NCBI RefSeq assembly: GCF_016597785.1
Contig: NZ_JAENJG010000001.1
Location: 1,054,001 to 1,118,000, forward strand
DNA length: 64,000 bases
From: Leucobacter sp. L43
Lineage (GTDB): Bacteria > Actinomycetota > Actinomycetes > Actinomycetales > Microbacteriaceae
Reading direction: 5' to 3'
Shown here piece by piece: positions 32,315 through 41,113 of this stretch. The notes below the pieces were generated by a model. The model saw nothing but the letters and a program-made list of their open reading frames with translations. It had not been told where the DNA came from and ran no database searches. The first letter of the stretch is position 1. Each line of letters opens with the position of its first letter. The translations under genes and the position numbers were made by a program.

Positions 32315-33357
32315 GATCGCGGTGTCCTTTCTGCTGCGGCGAGCGCGCGCACTGCGTGCTCAGCCGGCCGGTTGACGGGTGAGTCGGGTACCCCGTTCTC
32401 GGCGAACGACGCCCCGTTCTGCGCTTGGATGCGGACATACTCGATCTCGGTGCGCGCCGAGAAGTACGCGATGTGCGGTGTGAGCACGACGTCGCGGCGC
32501 CCGACGAGCGGGTGCCCATCGCTCGGCGGCTCTTCCGAGAGCACGTCGAGCGCCGCTGCCGAGAGCTGCCCGGCGTCGAGGGCTACGGCGAGCGCGGGTT
32601 CGTCGATGAGCCCGCCTCGCGACACGTTCACCAGTACAGCGCCCTGCGGCATCTCGCCGATGAACTCGGCGTCGACCATGCGCTCCGTCTCAGGTGTGAG
32701 CGGCAGGTGCAGCGAGAGCACGTGCGAGGATCGCCGCACCTCGTCGAGGTCGGTGCGCGTGACCCCGAGACGCTCCAGATCGGCACGCACCTCGGCGGTG
32801 TCCGGGAGCAACGGGTCGTACCCCAGCACGCGCCCGAACAGCGGGCCCGCGAGCCTCGCGAGTTCGCGACCGATCTTTCCGAGCCCCACGAGCCCCAGCG
32901 TCGTCTCGCTGAGACGTGCCGGCGCGACCGCGGCGCGAGAGTTCCAGTCACGCGGAGTGGCGGAGTCGAGGTAGAAGGGCAGTTGGCGAACGGCGTGGAG
33001 CAGGATCGCCAGCGCGTGCGTCGCCACCTCCTCGGTCGCAGCGCCGGGAACGTTCGTCACCCACACGCCTCGCTCCGTCGCGGCGTCGATGTCGACGTAG
33101 TCGAAGCCCATCGACATGAGTGCGATCACCCGCAGGTTCGGCAGCGCCTCGATGATCTCGCGCGTGACGCTCGCGTACCCGGGCAGGAGCACCTCGGCGT
33201 CGCGCGCCCCCGCGATGATCTCCGCGGCATCGCGGGTGCCGAGCACTCGGACGGTGTAGCCCGCGGCTTCGAGCAGCTTCACCCCCGGCGTGATGTCGGA
33301 GTCGTCGGCGTCGGTGTAGACGGCGACGGGGCGCGCGCTCCGTGTGTTCGTCGTCAT
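32311..33357 (-). CDS. D-isomer-specific 2-hydroxyacid dehydrogenase
   Basis: Protein of 348 aa with the NAD-binding motif GLVGLGKIG (158-163 for GLGKIG), the substrate Arg in VNVSRGGLIDE and the catalytic His in TPHIAYFSART. It reduces a 2-oxoacid or oxidises a 2-hydroxyacid. Overlaps both neighbours by 4 nt, so it belongs to the same pathway as the thiamine enzyme upstream, whose likely substrate class is also 2-oxoacids. Confidence 0.92.
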   Translation of the reverse strand: MTTNTRSARPVAVYTDADDSDITPGVKLLEAAGYTVRVLGTRDAAEIIAGARDAEVLLPGYASVTREIIEALPNLRVIALMSMGFDYVDIDAATERGVWVTNVPGAATEEVATHALAILLHAVRQLPFYLDSATPRDWNSRAAVAPARLSETTLGLVGLGKIGRELARLAGPLFGRVLGYDPLLPDTAEVRADLERLGVTRTDLDEVRRSSHVLSLHLPLTPETERMVDAEFIGEMPQGAVLVNVSRGGLIDEPALAVALDAGQLSAAALDVLSEEPPSDGHPLVGRRDVVLTPHIAYFSARTEIEYVRIQAQNGASFAENGVPDSPVNRPAEHAVRALAAAERTPRS

Positions 33358-35024
33358 CGCTGCACCTCTTCCGCGTCGAGTGCGAAGGTCGCCTGATCGA
33401 TGTGGATCAGTTGCAGACCGCCGCCCGCGACCGCAGCGTCGACGGCCGTCGCGAGCTCCGCGCCGTTCGTCGCACGGTGCCCGGCGCCGCCGAAGGCCGC
33501 GGCCACCGCCACCCAGTCGGGCTGCACGAGATCGACGCCGACCGGGGCGATGCCAGCGTCCGCTTCGTTCTGCTTGATCTCCGCGTACCCGCCGTTGTCG
33601 ACGACGATGACCGTGACATCGAGGCGCTGCTCGATCACGGTGATGAACTCCTGCATGGAGAACATGAGCGCACCGTCACCGGTCACCACGAATGCCGGCC
33701 GTTCCGGCGCAGCGATGCGCGCGCCGAGCGCCGCCGGCAGGCCGTACCCGAGCGTCGCGTAGGTCGCCATGTAGGGCGTCGAGTTCGGCTCGGAGACGCG
33801 CAGCGTGTTCAGCAGCCCCCAGTAGGCGATCTGCGACGAGTCGGTGGCCACGATCGCCCGCTCGGGCAGCGCCTCGGCGATGCTCTCCGCAAGCCCCGTG
33901 TTCTCGGCCGAGAGGTCGGCGGATTCGGCGCGTACGAGCTCGCGCGTCTCCGCGACCGACGCCTCGGCCCGCTCGCGGCGGGCGATCGCGGCAGCCGCAT
34001 CGACTGGATGGGCTTCGAGCGCGGTGAGGATCGCGGCGAGCGCCTGCGATGCGTCCGCGACGATGCCGACCTCGGCGCTCTGATTCTTCTCGATCTGAGA
34101 ATCCAGCAGGTCGATGCGGATCACGGCGCCCTGCGCTTCGAGGCGGTCCGCCCAGAGCTCGGCCTCGCCGAGCTTCGAACCGACGACGAGCAGCACGTCA
34201 GCCTGCTGCGCGCGCGAACGGGCCGCAGCGAGCCGCAGACTCGACCCGATCGCGAGCGGATGGTGCTCGTCGAGCACTCCCTTGGCGTTCAACGTCGTGA
34301 CGACCGGTGCGGACAGCCGCTCGGCGAGGGCGCTCAGCTCTTCGGAGGCCCCTCGGGAGCCGCCACCCGCGAGGATCACCGGCTCACCTGCCTCGGCGAG
34401 CAGCCGCGCGGCAGCGGCGACGCGCTCCGCATCGGGAGCGTTCACCGGCGAGAAGGTGCGCGGCGCGAGGGCTGCGGCTGGGATATCGGCGACCTCTTCG
34501 AGCAGGTCGAGCGGGATCTCGATGTACACCGGCCGAGGTCGCTTCGTGGCGAAGAGCTCGAACGCGTCGTGCACCGCCGCGACGGCTTCATCCGCGGACT
34601 GCACGCGGCGACCCCACTCGACGATGGCGGAGGCGGCGGAGAGCTGATCCTTCGTCTCGTGGAGCGTGCCGACATCGGCGAACTCGGCGCCGCGCGCGGG
34701 CCCTGGCGACACGATGATCATCGGACGCGACTCGCAGTAGGCGGTGCCAGCGGCCGAGAGGGCGTTGAGCAGACCGGGCCCGCTCGTCGTGATGACGACA
34801 CCCGGCAACCCGGTCTGCAACGACCAGCCGTCAGCCGCGTAACCCGCGCCCTGCTCGTGGCGGGTCGTGACCGGGCGGATCCCGAGCGCGCTGAGCGGCC
34901 GGTAGAGCTCGAGGTTGTGCGTGCCGGGAATGCCGAAGACGGTGTCGACGCCGTAGCCGCGGAGAGTTTCGATGACAACCCAGCCGGTGGTGCGGCGGGC
35001 CTCGGTCGTGGTGACGCCGCTCAT
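33354..35024 (-). CDS. Thiamine diphosphate-dependent enzyme (acetolactate synthase/benzoylformate decarboxylase-like)
   Basis: Protein of 556 aa with three domains: N-terminal PYR domain with catalytic Glu57 in RHEQGAGYAADG, a central domain (EPVILAGGGSRGA), and a C-terminal PP domain with the GDGALMFSM...VDNGGY thiamine-binding motif. No FAD-specific feature stands out. It decarboxylates or carboligates a 2-oxoacid. Shares one nucleotide (TGATG) with the preceding gene. It is not beside ilvN or ilvC, so a biosynthetic acetolactate synthase role is unlikely. Confidence 0.88.
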   Translation of the reverse strand: MSGVTTTEARRTTGWVVIETLRGYGVDTVFGIPGTHNLELYRPLSALGIRPVTTRHEQGAGYAADGWSLQTGLPGVVITTSGPGLLNALSAAGTAYCESRPMIIVSPGPARGAEFADVGTLHETKDQLSAASAIVEWGRRVQSADEAVAAVHDAFELFATKRPRPVYIEIPLDLLEEVADIPAAALAPRTFSPVNAPDAERVAAAARLLAEAGEPVILAGGGSRGASEELSALAERLSAPVVTTLNAKGVLDEHHPLAIGSSLRLAAARSRAQQADVLLVVGSKLGEAELWADRLEAQGAVIRIDLLDSQIEKNQSAEVGIVADASQALAAILTALEAHPVDAAAAIARRERAEASVAETRELVRAESADLSAENTGLAESIAEALPERAIVATDSSQIAYWGLLNTLRVSEPNSTPYMATYATLGYGLPAALGARIAAPERPAFVVTGDGALMFSMQEFITVIEQRLDVTVIVVDNGGYAEIKQNEADAGIAPVGVDLVQPDWVAVAAAFGGAGHRATNGAELATAVDAAVAGGGLQLIHIDQATFALDAEEVQR

Positions 35025-36700
35025 CAGCGCGCCTCGTCTGCCGCGAAGCGGCGGCTGCCGTCGACCCAGGTCTCGTGCACCGTGATCGCCGCGATCTCGC
35101 TCCCCGCGACCTCGAGCGGATCGGCTCCGAGTACGACGAAGTCAGCGCGCTTGCCGACGGTGATCGAGCCAAGCTCGCTCTCGCGGCCGAGCGTGATCGC
35201 TCCCTCGAGGGTGTGGCCGCGGAGGGCGGCCTCCGGGCTGATCCGCAGGGAATCCGGTCCGAGCTGCGCGCCACGACGCGTGATGCGCGTCACCGCGGCT
35301 TGGATCGCCTCGAGCGGACGCGGCTCGGCGACGGGCGCATCCGAAGAGATGGTGACGGGCACACCGGCGGCGACGAACTCGCCGAGCGGGTTGAAGCGCT
35401 CGCCGGGCGTGCCGATGGCCTGTTCCACGCCCTCGCCCCAGTTGTAGTAGTGCTGGGTCTGGTTGACGGGGCGGATGCCGAGCTCGGCCATGCGGGTGAT
35501 CTCCTCCGGCGTCGGCAGGCCGCAGTGCTCGATGCGGTGCCTCGCGTCGGCGTCGGGGCGCTCGCCGAGCGCCTGCTCGATCGCGTCGACGACGAGCTTG
35601 ATCGCGGTGGGCGACTGGGCGTGCGTCGCAGTCTGCAGACCGGCGGCGTGCGCCTTGCTCACGAGCTCCGTGTACTCGCGCGGCTCGTGGTAGAGCTGAC
35701 CGGTGCGGCAGGGATCGCCGACGTATCCTTCCGGGAAGTACGCCGTCCACCCGCCCAGCGTTCCGTCGGCGTAGAGCTTGATGCCCGTCGCCGAGAGGAA
35801 CGGGTTGCCGAACGGGCCGGTGAGCCCGAGGTCGAGCACCTGATCGAGCAGGTGCGAGAGGAAGTACATCGATACGCGCATGTCGAGCGCACCGCGATCC
35901 GCGGCTTCGAGGTACGCCGCGAACTCGCGCTTCGACACCTGCGCATCGCCGATCGCCGTCACTCCCCCGCGCAAGAACTCGCGCTGCACCAGGTCGAGCT
36001 GGCGCTGGTGCTCCGCTGGCTCGTCGCCCAGGTGGAAGTTCGGCCCGTGATGCCCGATCTTCACGCCGTGCAGCCCGGTCAGCACGTTGCACGCGGCATC
36101 CGACAGCTCGCCCGTGAGCTCGCCATCGGCATCCCGGAAGAACTCGCCGCCCTCGGGGTTCGGAGTATCGCGGGTGATGCCGAACTTCTCGAAGGTGAAC
36201 GTGTTCACGACACCGCCGTGACCGGAGGCGTTCATGATGTACACCTCGCGATCCGTCGCGATCTCGTCGAGCTCCTGACGGGTCGGGTGGCGGCGCTCCA
36301 CGAGATTGCGCTGCTCGTACCCGTAGCCGCGGATGGGCGTTCCGGCAGGCAGCTTCTCGGCGCCCTCGCGCATGCGGGCGACGATCTCAGGGATCGATCC
36401 GGCCTGAGCCGGCGAGATGTCGATCCAGGTGAGCATCTGGCCGTACATGAGCGGGTGCGCGTGCGGATCGATGAATCCGGGAACGATCGTGGCCTCGGGG
36501 TACTCCGCCCGCTCGGGCGTCAGCCCTGCGGCGACAGCCGCCGCCTCGACGTCGGCTGCGCTCCCCACGGCGAGAATTCGCCCGCCGGCGCTGAGGAACG
36601 CCTCGGCCTCCGGGGTTTCGGCGTCGACGGTGAGGATGCGCTTCGCGGTCACGATCGTGGGGATCGAGTCGCGGGCGTCGTAGGTGGCGAGCTGTCGCAC
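35024..36700 (-). CDS. YtcJ-family metal-dependent amidohydrolase
   Basis: Protein of 558 aa of the amidohydrolase superfamily, closest in layout to YtcJ and N-substituted formamide deformylase. The HxH metal ligands are His80 and His82 in PGFIDPHAH. Other blocks are GHGGVVNTF, GGVTAIGDAQ, THAQSPTAI, HRIEHCGLP and SSDAPVAEPRPLEAIQ, with the terminal Asp. GTG start with AAGGAG SD. It lies 27 nt after the transporter gene and is coupled to the thiamine enzyme. Confidence 0.9.
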   Translation of the reverse strand: MRQLATYDARDSIPTIVTAKRILTVDAETPEAEAFLSAGGRILAVGSAADVEAAAVAAGLTPERAEYPEATIVPGFIDPHAHPLMYGQMLTWIDISPAQAGSIPEIVARMREGAEKLPAGTPIRGYGYEQRNLVERRHPTRQELDEIATDREVYIMNASGHGGVVNTFTFEKFGITRDTPNPEGGEFFRDADGELTGELSDAACNVLTGLHGVKIGHHGPNFHLGDEPAEHQRQLDLVQREFLRGGVTAIGDAQVSKREFAAYLEAADRGALDMRVSMYFLSHLLDQVLDLGLTGPFGNPFLSATGIKLYADGTLGGWTAYFPEGYVGDPCRTGQLYHEPREYTELVSKAHAAGLQTATHAQSPTAIKLVVDAIEQALGERPDADARHRIEHCGLPTPEEITRMAELGIRPVNQTQHYYNWGEGVEQAIGTPGERFNPLGEFVAAGVPVTISSDAPVAEPRPLEAIQAAVTRITRRGAQLGPDSLRISPEAALRGHTLEGAITLGRESELGSITVGKRADFVVLGADPLEVAGSEIAAITVHETWVDGSRRFAADEAR

Positions 36701-36727
36701 GGTGCTGCTCCTTGAGTGAGGTGGTGG

Positions 36728-38089
36728 TTATTTCCGGGCTGCTGAGCGGCCGGAAGTGGAAACGGCGGTGGTATCGAGGCGCGCCTTGAGCGAGCCCGTC
36801 GCCGGAGCCGTGTCGGAGTGCTGCGGCGCGAACACCGTGCCGAGAATCGCGAGCAGTGCAAGCAGTCCGAAGAACGCGATGACCGACCAGAAATTGCCAG
36901 TCGCTACGAGCAGGCCGGTGGCGATCGCGGGCGACAGACCGCCCCAGACTGCGGCGCCGATGCCGTAGGAGAGCGACATCGACGTGTAGCGGGCCTGCGG
37001 CCGGAACATCTGAGCCATCAGTGTCGAGAGGGGAGCCCAGGCGCCGCTGAGCGTGAGCCGCAGTACCGAGACGAAGAGGTAGATCATCGCGACGTTGTGC
37101 GCGTCGATGAAGAGCACGAGCGGAATCACCGTGACGAGCGACAGTCCGGAGCCGAGGATCATGATCGTCTTCGCACCGATCTTGTCACCGAGCAGGGCGA
37201 GCGGCAGCGTGACGAGCGTCTCGACGAACGCGGCAACGGTCATCGCTCCGAGGATGATGTCGGCGTCCAGGCCGATCTCGGGGCTCGTGGCGTAGCTCTG
37301 CACGAATGTGGTCGCCAGCACGTATCCGCCCGAAGCCATCGCGATGATGCCGAAGCCGAGCAGCATCGGCCACCAGTTGTTCTTCAGTGCGAAGAGAATC
37401 GGCGTCGACTGCTCGTGACCCTCGATCTTCGCCTCGAAGACCGGCGTCTCCTCGACGCGGTAGCGCACCCAGAAGCCGACGCCGATGAGCACGATGCTGA
37501 ACAGGAACGGGATGCGCCAGCCCCAGGTGAGGAGCACGTCGTCGCCCATGAGGGCGAGGATCCAGAAGGCGCCGGTCGACATGAGCGCGCCGAGCGGGTT
37601 GCCGATCTGCGTGAAGCCGCCGTAGAAGGTCTTGAACTTCGGGGGTGCGCTCTCGACCGCCATGAGGCTCGCACCGCCCCATTCGCCGCCGACCGCTAGG
37701 CCCTGCGCGATGCGGAGCACGATGAGCAGGATCGGGCCCCAGATGCCGATCGTGTCGTACGTCGGGAGTGCGCCGACGAGCGTCGTCGCGATGCCCATGA
37801 GCAGCAGCGTGATCGTCAGCGCCGGTTTGCGGCCCAGCTTGTCGCCGATGTGGCCGAAGATGATGCCGCCGAGCGGGCGGGCGAAGTACGCGACCGCGTA
37901 CGTGCCGAACGAGGCGAGCGTGCCGAGACCCCGATCGAGCTCCGGGAAGAACACGACGGGGAAGACGATCGCGGCAGCCGTGGCGTAGACGTAGAAGTCG
38001 TACCATTCGATCGTGGTGCCGACGGCTGCGGCGAATCCTGATTTGAGCGCTCGACGGTGAGTGTTCACCGGGGCGGTGGCGGTAGACAT
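36728..38089 (-). CDS. MHS-family MFS transporter (metabolite:H+ symporter)
   Basis: Protein of 453 aa with twelve hydrophobic segments. It starts with the MHS hallmark GTTIEWYDFYVYATAAA and carries GHIGDKLGRKPALT (motif A) and GLAVGGEWGGASLMA. Relatives import organic acids, shikimate, proline betaine or related compounds. First gene of the five-gene operon. ATG 38089 is chosen for GGAGC upstream and because the upstream extension has no similarity. It presumably brings in the substrate broken down by the four enzymes. Confidence 0.93.
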   Translation of the reverse strand: MSTATAPVNTHRRALKSGFAAAVGTTIEWYDFYVYATAAAIVFPVVFFPELDRGLGTLASFGTYAVAYFARPLGGIIFGHIGDKLGRKPALTITLLLMGIATTLVGALPTYDTIGIWGPILLIVLRIAQGLAVGGEWGGASLMAVESAPPKFKTFYGGFTQIGNPLGALMSTGAFWILALMGDDVLLTWGWRIPFLFSIVLIGVGFWVRYRVEETPVFEAKIEGHEQSTPILFALKNNWWPMLLGFGIIAMASGGYVLATTFVQSYATSPEIGLDADIILGAMTVAAFVETLVTLPLALLGDKIGAKTIMILGSGLSLVTVIPLVLFIDAHNVAMIYLFVSVLRLTLSGAWAPLSTLMAQMFRPQARYTSMSLSYGIGAAVWGGLSPAIATGLLVATGNFWSVIAFFGLLALLAILGTVFAPQHSDTAPATGSLKARLDTTAVSTSGRSAARK

Positions 38090-38346
38090 ACGGAAGCTCC
38101 CTTGCTTGAGGACAGCGCGATGCGCGCAACTGGAACGACTGTAGGCCAGCCGACGCGCTCGTGCACGGAAAGCGTTCGTCGATGCCGGGTGTTTCACCGC
38201 CCATTTGCAGCCGCGAAACCTCGATATTCCGATTACGCTTGCAGAAGACCAAATTTTGCCGCGTTCTTGCGGGCCGCTCGACTCAGATCCGCGTATTTCG
38301 AGAAGCCCTGAAGCGACGCCCGCTCACACCCAGAGGAGACGTTGCC
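38090..38346. promoter_or_regulatory. Divergent promoter region of the catabolic operon and its Lrp-type regulator
   Basis: 257 nt between the MHS transporter and the Lrp gene. The stretch 38215-38265 is markedly less GC-rich than its surroundings, as expected for Lrp/AsnC binding sites. I could not define a clean palindrome or -35/-10 pair. Confidence 0.5.
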
Positions 38347-39306
38347 GTGCAGCCGATCACCCGTCGCACGAACGCGCCGCGCACGCCGCAAGGCGCGGCT
38401 GATCTCGACGAGTTCGACGCCGCCCTCATCCGCGCCCTCCAGGCCGACGGGCGCGCCAGCATTCACGATCTTGCGATCCAGCTCGGCGCGAGCCGCGACT
38501 TCGTCGCCCAGCGCATGCACTTGCTCACGCACGGCGGGGGCCTGCGCGTCGTCGCGGCACTCGACCCCGGGTTCGTGGGGCACCACGTGCTCGTGCACGC
38601 CAAGGTCGAGGTCGACGGCCCGATCGCCCCGATCGCGGAAGAAGTCATCCAGCTCCCTGACGCGGTCTTCGTCTCCATGACGAGCGGCCCGCTGCCGCTC
38701 GTTTTCGAGTCCCGGCACGGCGACGGCCACGAGCTGCTCGACGTGCTCGATCATGTGCGGCGCCTGCCCACGGTGCGGCGCGTGCTGGTCTCCACGTACG
38801 TCGAAGTGCTCAAGGGATTCTTCGTCTCGCACGGGCAGACCGACATCGTGCTCGATCGGATCGACTACGAGCTGATCGCCGTGCTGCAGCAGGACGGGCG
38901 CACGAGCTACCGAGCGCTCGCCGACACCGTGCACCTCTCCCCCTCGTCGACGCGGGCACGCGTGCAGCGGCTCATCGACGCCGGCGTCATCCGCATCGCC
39001 GCGATCAAGTCCGGGAGCTTCTCGCGCAACCGTCTCGCAATCGGCGTCGGCATCACCATCGACGGCCCTCCAGACCCCATCAGGGAGTTCGTCATGGAAT
39101 CGCCGTACATCGATTTCGCTGTGCGTTGCCACGGAAGCTACGACTTCATCGCGACGCTCGTGTCAGCGTCTTCCTCGCAACTGCTTCCCGCCATGGACGC
39201 GATGCGTGGACTTCCGGGCGTCAGTGCGCTCGACTCGTGGACGCACTACGACATCGTCAAAGAGGACTACGCGCGAACGCTCGGCCGAGTGCTCGTCAGG
39301 GAGTGA
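38347..39306 (+). CDS. Double-length Lrp/AsnC-family transcriptional regulator
   Basis: Protein of 319 aa, twice the usual 150. Two AsnC-type HTH segments are visible (DEFDAALIRALQADGRASIHDLAIQLGAS and DRIDYELIAVLQQDGRTSYRALADTVHLS), each followed by a ligand-binding RAM-like half. Such tandem proteins are known in actinobacteria. GTG 38347 is chosen because AGAGGAG lies 8 nt upstream. Divergent from the five-gene operon, it is the likely substrate-sensing regulator of it. Confidence 0.9.
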   Translation: MQPITRRTNAPRTPQGAADLDEFDAALIRALQADGRASIHDLAIQLGASRDFVAQRMHLLTHGGGLRVVAALDPGFVGHHVLVHAKVEVDGPIAPIAEEVIQLPDAVFVSMTSGPLPLVFESRHGDGHELLDVLDHVRRLPTVRRVLVSTYVEVLKGFFVSHGQTDIVLDRIDYELIAVLQQDGRTSYRALADTVHLSPSSTRARVQRLIDAGVIRIAAIKSGSFSRNRLAIGVGITIDGPPDPIREFVMESPYIDFAVRCHGSYDFIATLVSASSSQLLPAMDAMRGLPGVSALDSWTHYDIVKEDYARTLGRVLVRE

Positions 39307-39329
39307 GCGCGGAACCGGGCTGACGTGGC

Positions 39330-39617
39330 TCAGTAGCCGCCGAGCGCGCGCTGCACGCGGCTGAGCGAGATGTTCTCGTGCAGCATGACTCCGGAGCTCG
39401 TGCGCTGCTCGAAGTGGTAGCCCATCCGGCCCTGACGGAGCAGTCCGATCAGGTGCGGTTCGGCTGCGTTCCACATGATCCAGGTGGGAAGCCCCTCGGA
39501 GTTCTTGCCGAGGTAGGTGATTTCGATATTGCGCGACCCGATGCGCTGCACAACGGGCATCAGCTTATTCTTCGACAGGGCGACGCTGCCGGTATCCGCC
39601 TGCTCCATCTCACTCAT
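39330..39617 (-). CDS. Hypothetical protein (95 aa)
   Basis: Protein of 95 aa with a mixed composition, several aromatic residues and a HENISLSR motif near the C-terminus; no signal peptide or membrane segment. TAGGAT 6 nt before ATG 39617 supports it as a leaderless gene. Convergent with the Lrp gene across 23 nt. I do not recognise a family. Confidence 0.65.
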   Translation of the reverse strand: MSEMEQADTGSVALSKNKLMPVVQRIGSRNIEITYLGKNSEGLPTWIMWNAAEPHLIGLLRQGRMGYHFEQRTSSGVMLHENISLSRVQRALGGY

Positions 39618-39758
39618 AGCACGATCCTAGCGAATCAGGCGTGTCTCGGGCACCGAAACGGCCGATGAGGCGCGGATGTGTTGACCGATTCGTGCGTCGG
39701 GGGGATCAGCCGCCCGCAGAGCCGCTGGGCGGCCGATCCCGGCGCTGCATCTGCTCGG

Positions 39759-41108
39759 CTACGCGTGCGCGAAGAACGCGCCCGTGATCTTCGCGAGCCC
39801 GTGCAGGTCGTCGACGTGCGCGAGCTCACGTGCCGAGTGCATCGAGAGCAGGGGCACGCCGACGTCGACGGTGCGGATGCCGAGGCGGGTGGCGGTGATC
39901 GGGCCGATGGTCGAACCGCAGGGCACCGTGTTGTTCGAGACGAACTCCTGGGTCTCGACTTCAGCTGCTGTTCCGAGCCGGCTCCACAGCGCGGCGCCGT
40001 GAGCGTCGCTCGCGTACCGCTGGTTCGCATTGATCTTGAGCATGGGCCCGCGACCCGCGAGCGGTCTCACCCTGGGATCGTGCTTCTCGGAGTAGTTCGG
40101 GTGCACCGAGTGGCCGGCGTCGGCCGACAGGCACCAGGAGGCCGCGAGCGCGCGAGCCGCGTCTTCTCCGGTCGCGTGCAGCCCGCCGCGAAGTCGCTGG
40201 AGCACGTCTGCGAGGAAGGGACCAGCGGCACCCGAGCGCGTGTTCGATCCGAGCTCCTCATGATCGAACGCCGCAACCATCGAGATGGTGCCGGGATGCG
40301 GCTCGGTCTCGATGAGCGCCGCGAGGCCGGCGTACGTGGAGCTCAGGTTGTCGAGGCGGGGCGATGCGAACAGTTCGGCATTCGCACCGATGCGCTGAGG
40401 CCCGTGCGTGTCGTACAGGCGCACGTCGACGCCCGCGAGGTCGTCGGGCGTCAGCGCGGCACGCGCAGCGGATCGGGCTGCAGCGCGACCGCGGCCCGAT
40501 CCCGTGCGCCCGCCGCCGAGCTCCCGCACGAGCAGTGCGAGTATCGACACCTCTTCACCGGCCAAGCCGATGATGGGCTGCGTGTGCCGCTGCCGATCGA
40601 GGGTCAGATTCTTGTTGGCGTCGCGGTCGAGGTGGATCGCGAGCTGCGGGATGCGCGCGACGGCGCCCGTGCGGACCAGGTGCTCGGCCCCGTCGCTCGT
40701 GACGACGCGACCGGCGAACCCGAGATCGCGGTCCAGCCACGAGGTGAGCAGCGGGCCGCCGTAGATCTCGACGCCGACCTGCGCCCACCCGTCCGACTCG
40801 AAGTCGGGCCGCGGCTTCACCACGAACCCCGGCGAGTCGGTGTGGGCGCCGAGCACCCGCACGGGGCTGGTCGCGTCGACGTCGGCTCCGGCCCGCCACG
40901 CGATCACGGCGCCGTCGCGGCGCACGAATCCTCGACCCGAGGCCTCGAGCGATGCCCACGCGGCCGTCTCATCGTGCTCTGCGAATCCCGCCTTCGAGAG
41001 GGTCTCGCCGAGCGCCCCGGCCGCATGGTACGAACTGGGCGACGCCGATACGAAGTCGCCGAACGCTCCGATGTAGGCGTCGCGATTCTGCAGCAGTGAA
41101 CGGGACAC
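39759..41108 (-). CDS. M18 family aminopeptidase
   Basis: Protein of 449 aa. The metal-binding motifs are GAHTDSPG (His89, Asp91), AAFDHEELGS and the late SMHSARE near the C-terminus, as in M18 (aspartyl-type) aminopeptidases that form cytosolic tetrahedral dodecamers. Start GTG 41108, preceded by AAGGAG that overlaps the stop region of the M17 gene (5-nt gap). The two aminopeptidases are therefore made together for peptide turnover. Confidence 0.92.
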   Translation of the reverse strand: MSRSLLQNRDAYIGAFGDFVSASPSSYHAAGALGETLSKAGFAEHDETAAWASLEASGRGFVRRDGAVIAWRAGADVDATSPVRVLGAHTDSPGFVVKPRPDFESDGWAQVGVEIYGGPLLTSWLDRDLGFAGRVVTSDGAEHLVRTGAVARIPQLAIHLDRDANKNLTLDRQRHTQPIIGLAGEEVSILALLVRELGGGRTGSGRGRAAARSAARAALTPDDLAGVDVRLYDTHGPQRIGANAELFASPRLDNLSSTYAGLAALIETEPHPGTISMVAAFDHEELGSNTRSGAAGPFLADVLQRLRGGLHATGEDAARALAASWCLSADAGHSVHPNYSEKHDPRVRPLAGRGPMLKINANQRYASDAHGAALWSRLGTAAEVETQEFVSNNTVPCGSTIGPITATRLGIRTVDVGVPLLSMHSARELAHVDDLHGLAKITGAFFAHA

Positions 41109-41113
41109 GGGTG

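Noticed and set aside
30704..32974. 756-codon plus-strand frame across the M20 and dehydrogenase genes
   Set aside because: Runs antisense to two well-supported enzymes and has shadow-like composition.
33354..35024. Biosynthetic acetolactate synthase (ilvB)
   Set aside because: No ilvN or ilvC beside it, and the gene is embedded in a catabolic-looking operon; called only as a thiamine diphosphate enzyme.
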